Assembly: GCA_934292955.1 (NCBI GenBank)
Contig: CAKQXZ010000001.1
Coordinates: 28,717 to 92,716, forward strand
DNA: 64,000 nucleotides
DNA from: an uncultured Clostridia bacterium
GTDB lineage: Bacteria > Bacillota_A > Clostridia > Christensenellales > Borkfalkiaceae
Direction of reading: 5' to 3'
The position numbers and the translations under genes are program-made. The notes below the pieces were generated by a model. It did no database searches. It saw nothing but the letters and a program-made list of their open reading frames with translations, and was not told where the DNA came from. Below are positions 28,316 to 40,200 of this stretch, in pieces (position 1 is the first letter of the stretch; each line of letters opens with the position of its first letter).

Positions 28316-29308
28316 AAGTTTTTTTGCTTTGCTGCTTACTTCGCTTACAACCATACGGATAACGTCGTCTGCGGATACTCTTTCGGCAACCGCTTCGAAG
28401 TTAAGTTTGATACGATGACGAAGTACGGGGTATGCGAGCTGATCGATATCCGAGTAGGAAACGTTGAATCTGCCTTTGATAAGCGCGAGAACTTTAGCGG
28501 CAGAGATAAGAGCTTGTCCCGCACGGGGGCTTGCGCCTACTCTGATATATTTCTTCGCGCCCTCGGTGGCGTGTTCGCCGTCGGGGTGGGTCGCCGCGGT
28601 CATATACATTGCGTAACGCAGAACTTCGTCGGCAACGGGAATCTGATTTGCAGTCGCGCGCATCTGAAGAAGTTGTTCGCCGTTGCATGCGCATTCGGCA
28701 ACTTCAGCCATGGTCTTCTGCGTCATATCTACTATCTGCATAAGTTCTTCGAGCGAAGGATCGGGAACGAGAAGTTTGAACATGAAACGGTCCATCTGCG
28801 CTTCAGGCAACGGATAGGTACCGTCCTGCTCTATCGGGTTCTGCGTAGCAAGAACGAAGAACGGTTCGGCAAGACGTCTTGAAACGCCCATTACGGTAAC
28901 GGTGTGTTCCTGCATTGCTTCGAGCAAAGCCGACTGCGTTTTAGGCGTAGCACGGTTGATTTCGTCCGCGAGAATGATATTGCTGAAAATAGGACCGGGC
29001 TGGAACTGGAAAGACGAGTTCCCGTTCGCGTCCTTAACGATGATGTTGGTACCGGTTACGTCGGCAGGCATAAGGTCGGGCGTAAACTGTATACGCGAAA
29101 ACGGCAGGTCGAAAACCCTGCCTAAAGACCTTACAAGTCTGGTTTTTCCTACGCCGGGAACGCCTTCGAGAAGCACGTTGCCGCCGGCAATCATGGCGAT
29201 TACCGTGTTTTCGACGACTTCTTTCTGTCCGATTACGTCGCGGGAAATCTGATTAAAGATATTCTCGCACTGTTTGCAAAACTGTTCGATGTTCTTTTCG
29301 TTTACCAT
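28310..29308 (-). CDS. MoxR-family AAA+ ATPase
   Basis: This 332-residue protein has Walker A GVPGVGKT at residues 49-56, Walker B ILADE at 112-116 and the MoxR hallmark 'NRATPKTQSALLEAMQE'. The sensor-1 region 'LATQNPIEQDGTYPLPEAQ' is followed by 'DRFMFKL', as in the family. The length is typical. It is cytoplasmic and would hydrolyse ATP to remodel a partner, here probably through the DUF58 and VWA proteins encoded just downstream. The ribosome binding site is weak (GTGAG), and I found no convincing promoter in the 326 bp upstream. It may be transcribed from the promoter of the preceding membrane-protein gene. The family call is firm; the substrate is unknown. Confidence 0.95.
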   Translation of the reverse strand: MVNEKNIEQFCKQCENIFNQISRDVIGQKEVVENTVIAMIAGGNVLLEGVPGVGKTRLVRSLGRVFDLPFSRIQFTPDLMPADVTGTNIIVKDANGNSSFQFQPGPIFSNIILADEINRATPKTQSALLEAMQEHTVTVMGVSRRLAEPFFVLATQNPIEQDGTYPLPEAQMDRFMFKLLVPDPSLEELMQIVDMTQKTMAEVAECACNGEQLLQMRATANQIPVADEVLRYAMYMTAATHPDGEHATEGAKKYIRVGASPRAGQALISAAKVLALIKGRFNVSYSDIDQLAYPVLRHRIKLNFEAVAERVSADDVIRMVVSEVSSKAKKLK

Positions 29309-29535
29309 AATGATTTACTCACTCGTGTATTAGTATCTGATTTTTATATTGTTGTATACAAATTTTTGTATCGTTTATTATTCGTCGCGCTTTACAACCG
29401 CCTCCGTACGGTCGGTTTTTGCCGCTTACGGCAACCCGCGGATGCAGATTCGATTACGCAACTTCGTTTATTTGCGCAATTTCTGCGCACGCCGTGTAAA
29501 TCGGCGCAGCAAAACGTCTTTTATAAAATACCATT

Positions 29536-29562
29536 AGGCGACCGCATTTTTTGCGATCGCCT
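29536..29562. terminator. Hairpin in the 326-bp gap before moxR
   Basis: AGGCGACCGC (29536-29545) pairs with GCGATCGCCT (29553-29562) with one mismatch. On the plus strand T-rich sequence follows; on the minus strand only scattered T's follow, so it is a weak terminator for the gene ending at 29635. The same gap holds the perfect palindrome TTGTATACAA (29352-29361), about 45 bp upstream of moxR, which could be an operator. Nothing else is evident in 29309-29634. Confidence 0.45.
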
Positions 29563-29634
29563 TCATATTCTTGATTTTTTTGCGCAAACGCCCCCTATGA
29601 AAAATGCGCCTGCACTTGTTTATAAAGTTTTCGA

Positions 29635-30699
29635 CTATCTGTCTATCGCAGAATAGTAGTCGTCCATAAACGACTTATCTTTATCGGTAAGGTTCGAATC
29701 GCTGTTCGCCCTGTCGACGCTGTTCTTCTGCGCGTCGTCAAGAACCTTGCCGTCGTAATAAGTCTTTCCGTCGATAACGATGTTCGAAGGATCGTCCGCG
29801 CCGCCGCCCGCACTGTCGCTCGGGTCTTGCGGATCGTTATTCGAGTCGTTCGGATCTTTTGACGAACTGGGGGGACCGTCGGGATTACTTTTTTCGGGTT
29901 GCCCCTTATTGTCGCCGTTCGAGCCTTTCCCGATTTCGGGACCGAACATTTCTTCATCGGCATTGTAGTCTTCGAGCGATTCGAATATAGCCTTAACCTT
30001 GATATCGTCGTCGGTAGGCGTGTCGCAACGAACGTTGGACTTAAGCCCGTCGCTCCATTTAACGAAAATATAACCGTCGTCGGCTTCGGCAATAACGTAA
30101 GACCCCGAAGTGTTTTCGGTTACGTACTGCTGAGTCGCGCCCTGAAGCGAGCCGCCTTCGCTTGCCGTGTAAGACAAAGTGTATTTTGCGGGAACGCCTT
30201 CCGCAACTTCTCTGCCCGAAGGAAGTATTCCGTTAGCCGATAAAGCGGAAACGGTGGTAAACCCCGCGCCGAGCGGAAGAGCAACCGCAAAGCACGCAAG
30301 CAGCGCGGTTGAAAGCAGAAGCGACAATCTTTTTTCGCTTACCTGCGACAAAGCCGCCATAGTGTCTTCACGCTGACGGCGGGCGATATAAGTATCTACG
30401 CCTTTAAGGCTTTCCATCGTAAGCATTCTTTCTTCAAGCCCCAAAGAGTCTATCGCCTGAGCGACAGCCTTTTCGGACTTGCGATATTTAAGCAGGTAAA
30501 ACAGGGGGAAAGCCTCCAGCGCAACACCGAAGAAAACTACGGCATATACCCAAAGCTTATCGAAACCGTAGTACCAACCGAATGCGGAACAAACCGCAAT
30601 AACCGAAAGCGCAACGGTAAACGAAGCAATCAAAGATTTTTTAATCGCGCCGCGACGGAGCCTGTTAATAAAGCGTCTTGTTTCGGAAATTTCTTTCAT
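29635..30699 (-). CDS. Membrane protein with an InlB-like beta repeat, upstream of moxR
   Basis: This 354-residue protein has two N-terminal helices (about 22-41 and 48-66) and a third near 125-145. Between them lies 'AIDSLGLEERMLTMESLKG', which recalls the 'D-x-x-L-G-L-x-x-R' stretch of DUF4175-type membrane proteins; that likeness is by eye only. Outside the membrane lie one beta repeat (about 170-230, 'GGSLQGATQQYV ... GYIFVKWSDG') and a Pro/Ser/Asn/Asp-rich linker. I chose the ATG at 30699 because AAGGAG stands correctly upstream. An earlier in-frame start at 30771 would add a basic tail and lacks a site. A strong promoter lies at 30836-30864. It is probably the first gene of the MoxR-VWA transcript. 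Function unknown. Confidence 0.75.
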   Translation of the reverse strand: MKEISETRRFINRLRRGAIKKSLIASFTVALSVIAVCSAFGWYYGFDKLWVYAVVFFGVALEAFPLFYLLKYRKSEKAVAQAIDSLGLEERMLTMESLKGVDTYIARRQREDTMAALSQVSEKRLSLLLSTALLACFAVALPLGAGFTTVSALSANGILPSGREVAEGVPAKYTLSYTASEGGSLQGATQQYVTENTSGSYVIAEADDGYIFVKWSDGLKSNVRCDTPTDDDIKVKAIFESLEDYNADEEMFGPEIGKGSNGDNKGQPEKSNPDGPPSSSKDPNDSNNDPQDPSDSAGGGADDPSNIVIDGKTYYDGKVLDDAQKNSVDRANSDSNLTDKDKSFMDDYYSAIDR

Positions 30700-30835
30700 T
30701 TTCAGCCTTCTCCTTTTTAGAATTTTCAGTTTAAGTTGAAGTTCCGGCAGCTTTGTAAATAAAAGCGGCAAATCGTCCGCCGCTCGTGGTCAATTAAGCA
30801 CAGCCGCCAAAACACTTTTCATATTTAATATATGC

Positions 30836-30864
30836 ATTATATCATTTTCTTTTGCCTGTGGCAA
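30836..30864 (-). promoter_or_regulatory. Sigma-A-type promoter of the membrane-protein/MoxR region
   Basis: On the minus strand TTGCCA (30859-30864) is 17 bp from TATAAT (30836-30841). It would start transcription near 30829, about 130 bp before the chosen start at 30699. Confidence 0.8.
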
Positions 30865-31173
30865 ACAAATTTACGCCGAAATTTACAAAAAAAGGTTAAT
30901 TTGTAGTTATAGGAATGCCTTTTAGTATAAATTTTTTGAATAGGTCGGGTAAATTTTATGAGCCTTAAGAAAAAATTAGCGCGTTTTTGTACGCGCACCG
31001 CGGACAAAAGAATGTTTTCGGGGCGTTCCGTACGCCATAGGCAAACTTGCGGTTAAAAAAGCAGAAAAAAATCAACTTTGTCGATATAAATCGCCGCATA
31101 CGGCAAAAAAACGAAGTTTGCAAACCGCAGCAATCAATAACCACCGAACGAGCCGCACTCATAGCCCCCTTAA

Positions 31174-31215
31174 AAAGATCGCCGCAAGCGGTCAGGCTTG
31201 CGGCGGCTTTTTGTA
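31174..31215. terminator. Terminator after the 3365-residue lipoprotein
   Basis: GCCGCAAGC (31181-31189) pairs perfectly with GCTTGCGGC (31196-31204) around a 6-nt loop. T-runs lie on both sides (CTTTTTA on the minus strand, CTTTTTG on the plus strand), so it can act in both directions. It lies 35 bp beyond the stop at 31239. The rest of the gap 30865-31173 is AT-rich with a small GCGCG/CGCGC hairpin near 30979 and no gene I can support. Confidence 0.88.
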
Positions 31216-31238
31216 AGTCGGGCTATAACGCCGTTTTC

Positions 31239-34200
31239 TTATTTTCCGGTATAACCGAATACGAATTTAGCTTTTGAATTATCCGCAAAGTTATAAGCAA
31301 GTACGCGATAACGAACGTCTTCGGCTATTTTGAAGTAAACGGTCTGATCGGCACCCCAGCCCGTAAACGACATGTTGTCGGTTGCGCCGAATACCATCGA
31401 TTCGGGTATGATAAGTTTTTTAAGACTAATATCATACTTAAACAACTGCGTCCCTGCCGTTTCAATCGTTTCGGGCAACACGAGCGTTTCGAGTTTTACA
31501 CACTGCGAGAACGCATACATACCTACTTCTTTCAGTTTACTTCCTTCTTCAAAGGTTATCTTTTTAAGATTTACACACAGTTCGAACACACCGGACCCCA
31601 ATTTTTCGATATTCGCAGGTACAGTCACTTCTTCGATAAGGCTGTACGCATAGAAGTAATCGGGTAAAGCAGTCAAGCCTTCGGGGAACACTATTTCGGG
31701 AAGCTTTGTAAAGCTGTGGAACAAGTAACCCTTAACAGTATCGACGTTGGTAAACGTAATCTTTTTAATATTCGCACCCTGGAGCGCGCCGTTACCGTAT
31801 GAAGTTACCTGTGCAAACGTTTCGGAACCTATTGTCGTATCGATCTTATGGATAGTCTTATCGACATAAGTCAAGGACGAGAACGTTAATTCAAGACCTG
31901 TTTCATTGAGTATGCCTGCATAAACGAGAGAGAACTCATAGATTTTCTGAACGTTTTCAAGGTTGATCTTTGCAAGGCTGTACTGATTTGCAAACACGCC
32001 TTTTTCAAGGCTTACATAACCTGCGGGAAGAACGACTTCGGTAAGCGAAGCGCAACCCGTATAATCGTATTCACCCGTTTCGTTTCCGCTTTCGTCAAGT
32101 ACAGGCGTGCGTTCTTTTCCGGCAAAAGCATATACACCTACAGAAGTAAGCGTTTCGGGAAGAACGAGTCTACCCGTAAGCGGAGCGTTCTGGAACGCAT
32201 AGGTACCGATTTTTTCAACCGAAGTGTTGCTAAGGTCAAGCGTTTCGATCTTGGTATCGGTAAACGCATAGTTGGTTATTTCGAGCAACGTCGACGGGAA
32301 GGTTACGTTTTTGACCGCGCTGCCCTTGAATATTTCTTTCGACGAAGACAGGTAAATCTTCGTATCCTTACTCGGAATATAACGCGAGCCGGCAGATATA
32401 GCACCCAGATAACTGATACCTTCTTCAAGGACAACCTTTTCAAGCGATTCGCAATTTGCAAACGCGGCGGTGCCGAACTCATAAACCGAGCCGGGTATAG
32501 TTACGGAAGTAAGCCCCGAACCGTTAAACGCGTTCGTGCCTATTTCTTCAAGTTTCGTACCGAATTTAACTTCGGTAAGCTTGGTACAACCCATAAACGC
32601 TTCCGTAGGAACTTCTATCAACGCGTCGGACAACGTAACCTTAGTAACGTCGGATCCTTTGAAGATGCCGTTCCCTATCTCGGTTACCGTATCGGGAATG
32701 ACTATTTCGCCTACGTTAGTCGCATTCTGGAACACACCTCTCCCTAATTCCGTAAGACCTTCGGGAAGTTTAATCTTGAAGTTTTCGGGGAAGGTAAAGT
32801 ACGCAAATGCATAGTCGTTTATTGTTTCAAGCGCCGACGGCATTACTATCTGAGTAATACCTTCGCAGTAACTGAGCGAGTAGCTGCCGATTTCGGTTAC
32901 CGTCGAAAGGTCGAGTTTGCCCTGTTTGTTCTTAGGAACGGATACGAGTTTATTCATATCCTTGTTGAAGAGAACCCCGTCTTTAACCGCAAAGTTTGCA
33001 GCTTCCGAAGAAATTTCGAACGCTTCGATATTGCAGTTGAAGAATGCGCCGTTATTTATAGTTCCTAATTTTGCAGGCAGTTTTACCGTTCCGCTTATAG
33101 CCGTCTGGCAGAATGCATTCAAGCCGAGCGTCGTTATAGAATCGGGGAAGTTGACGTTATGCGTATTGCTTGCGTTAACTTTTGCAAGTTTGCTGCAATA
33201 AATGAACGCCGAAGACCCGATTTCGGTTTGTTTATCGGAGAACGTAACCGATTCGAGTTGTTTACAACTTTCGAACGCGCTCGTTCCAAACGTTACGTTT
33301 TCGTTGAATTCAAGCGATTTAATCGCCGTGCCGTTGAATGCGTTAGACCCTATATAGGCAACGTTTCCGATACCTTCGACCGTAGCGAGCGAAGTACAAC
33401 CCATGAACACGCTACCCGAAATCTGTTTGATTTTAGCATTTTCAAACACGACTTTCTTAAGATCCACACAGTTCTTGAACAGACTTGTAGTGCCTGTATA
33501 TTTTGCACTGTTCGTGCCGTCGCTGCCGATCGTCGTGATTGTTTCCTGGAACCTGAACGCTATAAGACCGCTGCCTTCGAAGGTGTTTGAACCGAAGTAG
33601 TAATCGTCGGGAAGAGAAACGGTGTAAATATAATCGTTAGTTTCGGGATCGATTACGGGTTCGCCGTTTTCGTCGACTTTTACGCCTTTAAGATTAGCGC
33701 AGTTTTTGAACATCGCAGTACCCCAGCCTGCAAGTTGAACTTTTCTCGCATTGAGATATCTCATACCTTGCGCAATACTGACTTCTTCGACCGCACTTTC
33801 CATAAAGACTTCTTTACCGGTTGCTTCGATCGAGTTGAGAACAACTCTCTTAATACCGGTGTTCTTGAATGCGCAATCACCTATACCGATAAGGTTCTTA
33901 AAGAATCCGTCAACGGTAAGTTCTTTATTCTGATCAGCGTCGGGCGCGACTATTTCGCTGAGCGACGTGCAGTTTTCGAACGCGCTCTTACCTATAAGAA
34001 GCGGATTACCGAGGAATTCTACCCTTTCAAGGTTACTACAACCCTTAAACGCAGTGCTTGCAGCGTTGAAGTTCAATGCCTTAATCGTTTTTGCGTAAGA
34101 CGCAGAACTCGTAAGCGCAAGTACTTTTGCAGGGATTCTGATCGCTATAAGACCAGAACCGGTGAACGCCGAAGACGCGAGATAAACCAACGAAGAAGGC

Positions 34201-37200
34201 AGTTCGAAATTGTATTTGTAGTTGCCGTTTTCGTCGAAGTCGGGAGTACCGTCTTCTTTCATCGCAACGCCTGTAAGCGACGTGCAGTTTTCAAACATGT
34301 AAGTGCCGAGTTCTGTAGCCGACGAGCAAAGTTTAACCGATTCGAGCGCGGTACAATTCTGGAATACTTTCGAACCGAGATTTTTCGCGCCGCTGATATC
34401 GATAGTTTTAAGTTTTACACAACCTGCGAACGCAAGCGCGCCTACCGTGGTAAGTTTTGCCGGGTTTGAGATAGTAACCGTTTCAAGATTTTTACAATCC
34501 TGGAACACGTTGCTTGCAGACTTGTCGTTACCTATCGTATTTACGTTGGCGGGAATGGTTATGGACGTAATGCCGCTTTCTCTGAACATAGAATGTTTAA
34601 GAGCGGTATACTTGGTGTTGGTAGGCAACGTCAGCGACGAAAGCGAAGCGTTCTTATAGAACATGTACGTACCTATCACCTGGAGGGTATTCGGAAGAGC
34701 GTTGTCTACGGTTCCGTCTTCGTTTTCGGGCGCGCCGACGTAAGCAATTTTCGTAAGCGACGAACATTCGGAGAACGTAAGGTCGTTAAGTTGCTGAATA
34801 CCCGCGGGAAGCGTTACGCTTTCGAGCGCAAGGCACTTCTGGAACGCGCCGTAAGCAGCGGTACCCGAAGAATTCTGCTTGGTTTTCGTTCCGATTGCCG
34901 TAAGCGACGACGGGATATATACGCCGTTACCGAGATTTGCTATATCTTTTATGACCGCAGGCGTAACGCCGAGTTTTTCAAGCGAGACGCAGCCGTAGAA
35001 CGTCTTATCGTGGATAACGCCGTTCGGGTATGCCGTAGTTACGTTGAGCTTGTTATCGGGAAGAACTATTTTAGCAAGACTGTAACAGTTCTGGAATACG
35101 CCGTAAGAGTTGTTGTTTGCGCCGAGGGCGGCAAGCTGGTTCTGTCCGTTCTCATCGTATTCGAATACGACTTCTTTAAGAACACGGCAGTCATGGAACG
35201 CGCCGTCGCCTATGGTCGTAACCCCGGAAGGAATAACAACTTTGGTTATATACTGCTGGAGCGCAAACGCATTGATTTCGATCGAAACGCAGTTATCGGG
35301 AATATTGAGTTCCGGCTGCTTAATCTGTTTATAAGCAAACTTGATAGATATAACCGTCTTCGTAACGCCCGCTTCCTCTACTTGCTGTTCGGATATAATG
35401 AGCGGAAGCGTATCGTGTACCTGAAGGTTTTTATTATCCTTGGAAACGGTTATGGTGTAATCGGATTTACAACCGTCGAACACGTTGGATATGGACGCAA
35501 CTTTAGAAGACAAATGAACTTCTTCAAGGTTGGTACAACCGCTGAACAACGATTTTCCGAGAGCGAGAGTTTCTTTTGTTTCGGGAAGAGTTATCGTGCG
35601 AATCGTCGAATTCGCAAACGCGCTTTCGCCTATGTTTGTAAGCGCGGAAGCTTTATTGCCGTCGCCGTCGGTTTCGGTAAGGAATTCAACCGTATCTATC
35701 TTAAGATCGGCAAAAGCGCTTTTTGCGATCACCTTGACGGTTGCGGGTATAGTCACTTCGGTTATGGCAGTCTTCTGGAACGAACAATTAAGAATTTCTT
35801 CGAGCTGAGTGTTTTCCGCAAACGTTACCGTAGCAAGTTTCGTACAACCGTAGAACGTATAACCGACCGAATAAGTACCGATCGAGACGCCGAGAACCTT
35901 AACCGTGGAAGGAATAGTTACGGAAGTAAGCTCGCTGCAGTATCCGAACGCCTGATAATAAAGATTTTCCAGACCTTCGGGAAGGGTGACCTTTTTAAGC
36001 CCCGACCAAGAAAACGCATATGCGGGAATGTCTTTCAAACTACTGCCGTTTTCACCTTCTTCGAACACTACTTCTTCAAGCCCTTTCGCGGTAAAGAAGA
36101 CCCTTTCACCCAAAGTCTGTAATGTAGACGGAAGCGTAACCTTCTTTATAGAGTTGTTAAGAGCAAACGTAGCGTCACCGATCGTTATAGTTCTTTCGGG
36201 GAAGGTTATCTCGGTAAGCGACGGACAGTTCGTGAAAGCAGAGTACGCTCTGGAACCGTACTGATCACTTTCATATTTGCCGTCTGCTATTTCAAGCGAA
36301 ACGGGAGTCTGCCCCGCAGGCGTGGGCGCAAACGTTATGGTTTTGAGTTTTGCGCAGTTGTAGAACGCACCGTAGTAGGTAGTAGTACCGATCTTCGTAT
36401 AGCCGTATATTTTTTCGACAGTCGAAGGAATAACTACTTCTTCGAGAGACGAACAATCTTTGAACGTATGCGGAGGAATTTCTTTAAGCCCTTCGGGAAG
36501 CGAAATTTTAGTAAGTTTTTTGCAGCCCGCAAACGCATTCTCGCCTATTTCGAGCGAGTAGTTTTCCATCGTAGACGGAGCAAAAACAACTTCTGTGGTT
36601 TCGGTGTTGTTTTTGAACGCGTTGGGCCAGACTTTGGTTACATTCGCTATGACGTTAGCCGTACCGACTTTACCCGCGGGGCAGACGATAAGCTGCTGCA
36701 CTTCGGCTTTGAAGTTATCGTCGTAAACCTTGTTGTAAAGTATACCGTCGTTCGTAAAGAACTTGGTATTGCCTTCCGCGACTCTGATTTCTTCAAGATA
36801 GTCACAACCCATAAACGCATTGAGCGAAACAAGAGTTTCAATGCCGTTTACGGTCTTGTAAGTACCGATTTTTTCAAGAGTGCTGGGCAAAGATACCGTC
36901 TTTAAGTAGTTTTTAGAATAGTCGCTCGACGCGCTGAACGCTTCGTCGCCAAGCTCTGTTACGCCTTCGGGGATGACTACGTTTTCAAGAGATTGACAGC
37001 CTTTGAACAAGCCGCTGCCCGCCTTTCTCATACGAGAAGGCAGAGTAACTTCGACAAGTTTGCTGCAGCCCTGGAATACGTTATTGCCGAGTTCGAGTTC
37101 GGTTACCATTTCGCCCACCATATCGATTATGGTAACTCTCGCAAGTTTTCCGCAGTTTCTGAACGCTTCGTCGCCGATATATTTTACACCGCTGTGAAGG

Positions 37201-40200
37201 GTTATACCGGTAAGTCCGCCTTTCGCTCTGAATGTACCGGCGGGTATTTCGGTTATCGTTTCGGGAAGAACGTAATCGTCTTCTACCGCGTCGAAGAAGT
37301 ATAAGATCTTGGTAATATTGTCATTATAAAGAGCTTGCTGAGTTTGGGTGCCGGGAACATAGCCGATTGAGTAATTCGGGTTGTTTCCGACGTTTATTTC
37401 TTTAAGTTTGCTACCGCCGAATAATCCGGAAAGGGTTTCTATTACGGGAACTTTGTCGCCCAGATTTACCACTTCCACCGAAGGAGTCAGGTTCGAAGTA
37501 CTCCAGGCAAAAGCACTTTCTTCGTACTTGATTTCGGTTCCTGCGGCATAATACGGATCAAGATCGATATTAACGGTTTTGATCTTCGTTCTGCCCATAA
37601 ACGCAAATTTACCGAGATAAGTAAGGTTGCGCGGGAAAGTAACTTCGGTAAGTTCGCCGGCAGAACCGCTGAACGCGCCTTCTCCTATACTGAGCGGCAA
37701 ATCGCCGTCTACAAAGTTAATCTTTTCAAGTTTAGAGCAATATCTGCCCTTGAAATACCCGGGGATACCGCTTAAAGACTTACCGTCTTTATCGCTTACA
37801 CCCGAGAACGCATACGGTTCGATGGTCGTTACGTCTTTACCGATAGTAACTTCGGTGATCAAAGCGCCGCTGAATGCGTTGGAGCCGATAATTTCGACTT
37901 TTTCGGGAATGGTATATTTGCCGAGTTCGGGATTCTCGTCGGTTGCCGCTCTTCCGCAGGGGAAGTATATGAGTTTTTTCATATCAGCGGAGAAGACAAC
38001 GCCGTCTTTACTGAGATAATCGGCACTGCCCGCCGAGAAGTTAATAGCCGTAATCTTGGTACAACCTTCCAGAATAGCCGCGTCGAAAGTCTTGAGCCTT
38101 GCGGGGAAGTTGATCGTAGTAAGTTTCGTGCAAGACGCCATTGCGGACGCACCTATGGTAAGATCAGCCGCGACGGTGCCGTCGGGCGCGTCAAGGAAGG
38201 TGATTTCGGTCAGCTTGCTGTTGGATACGAAAGCCTGTTCCTGAATAGTGGTTACGGTATAAGGTATAACGACTTTATCGAAGTCATGCGAAGCCTTATA
38301 ACTCGTTTCACCGCCATCGTAACTACCGAGCGTTCCCATAGGAATGATTTCAACGCCTTCGGGAATGTAGACGGTACCGGTCTTAGCCATAGGAACATAT
38401 GCGAGTTCGGTCTTTTCGCAAGTAGCCGGATCTTCAACGTAATCTTCATTGTTGAAATACAGAACGCCGTCGTCGCTGAAGTATCTGGTTTCGCCCGCGA
38501 GCGCGCCTTCCGCATAATAAACGTTAATTGCTTCGAGTTCGTCACATTCGGAGAACGCAGAACCGAGTCCGCCGGTAATCAATTCGATAGTTTTTACCGT
38601 GCTGGGAATTTCTATAACTCTGAAGTCGCAATCGCTGAAAGCGAAAGTTTCTATAAGGTCGACTCTCTTACCGTTATAGTAAGCGGGAATGGTCACCGTT
38701 TCGTTTTTGAACAGCCCGATTTCGGGACCTTTCTTTACGGAATAGGTTTTTACTTCACCCGTTTTGGAATCGACAAGGTTCGTTTCGAATTCGAAAGCGG
38801 TTACGTAGTATGCGTACATTGTCGAATCGTAAGGCATGTTATAACCTTTAGTCATAACGCCGTACTGATTTGCGAATCTTTGACCCTGTCCGTTGGGTTC
38901 GGAATACCAGCCAAGGAAGAGTTTAGATTTGTCGCCGCCGACTGCGGGAACGGGGAACATAGCGTCGGTCTGCTTGTAAGCGACGGTTACGGTGGATTTT
39001 TCCGCAGGAAGTTCTTCGCCGTATTCGCCCGTTGCGAGCGTTACTTTATATTCCTTAGGAGTCCAGCCCGCGTAAACGTATGCGGTGGCAGCCTGTTCGA
39101 GTTTGAAAGACGAACCGTATTGTACAGCGGAAGTCGTATCTTCGCCGTTATACCATGCCGCAAAGTCGTAACCCACTTTAACGGGAGCTTTTTCGCCGTC
39201 GGGAAGAACGACGATATCGCCTGCCGCTTTATACTGCGTTGCGACAGCAGAGCCGCCCGTCTGGAAGACCACGGCGTACGCCTCGACCGAATAGCTCGCG
39301 GTCGTAGCTTTGCCGTATCTGTCGTTATATTCTAAAGAGATAGTGTTCTTGCCGGCTTTTGCAAACGTGATTTCCGCGCTTGTATCGGCTGCCGTTTTGG
39401 TCGTACCGTCGGGAAGAACTACTTTATACTGAGAAACACGTCTTACGGGCATCCATGAAAGAACGCCTTCGTTATAAGCAAAGTCCGCTTCTTTAAGAGC
39501 GGCAACGCCGGACGCGCTGTTTCTTATTCTGTATTTGGCAACAGCCGAGTTGTTCTTCGCGTCGGCGGCTTTCGCGGTCAGTCTGAATTCGATGTATTCC
39601 GCGTTATCGCCCGCATAAACGAACAGCGAGTTTGCAAGTTCGTATTTTGTCGTTTTACCCGCGGCGATTTCTTCGGTTTTTACGTTGGACGATTCTTTAC
39701 CGCCCGCTTCGATGCAGACTACTTTGAGAGTATACCCCGTAGCGCCGGTAACCTCGTTCCATGTAAGATAATCCTTGGTTCCGTCGGACGTGTAAAGCAT
39801 TCCGGTAGGCGAAGCAAGGTCTTCTTTAGAAAGTTCGGCGACGGTAGCTTCGGGCGAGTTATACCCTTTGGCGACAGGCGTAACCGAAACGGTGAACGAG
39901 CCGTAAAGGTGCGATACGTCATAAGACGTGCCTTCTACCGTATGTTCTTTGGCCTTGCCGCCAGCAGTAATGGTAAGCAGATATTCGGAAGCGAACTGAA
40001 CCGCATCCCATTTAACCTGTCTGTTTTCTTTATCGTAGATTACGTTTTCGACAGAGTCGAGTTTGTAGTTTACGTTAAGACTGTTGGTCGAGCTTACATA
40101 GCCGTCGGCTTTGGCGGTAACGGTGAAAGTAATACCGTCTGCGCCCGTTTCGAGATCGGCAAAGTTATAAGCCGTCGTGCTGCCGAGTTCTACGTCGAGA

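Noticed and set aside
30965..31162. 65-codon minus-strand frame before the lipoprotein terminator
   Set aside because: No ribosome binding site or family likeness; it is cysteine- and phenylalanine-rich as expected from AT-rich non-coding DNA.
34593..36122. 509-codon plus-strand frame antisense to the LRR lipoprotein
   Set aside because: Same explanation: shadow of LRR repeats, with no start signal and unnatural composition.
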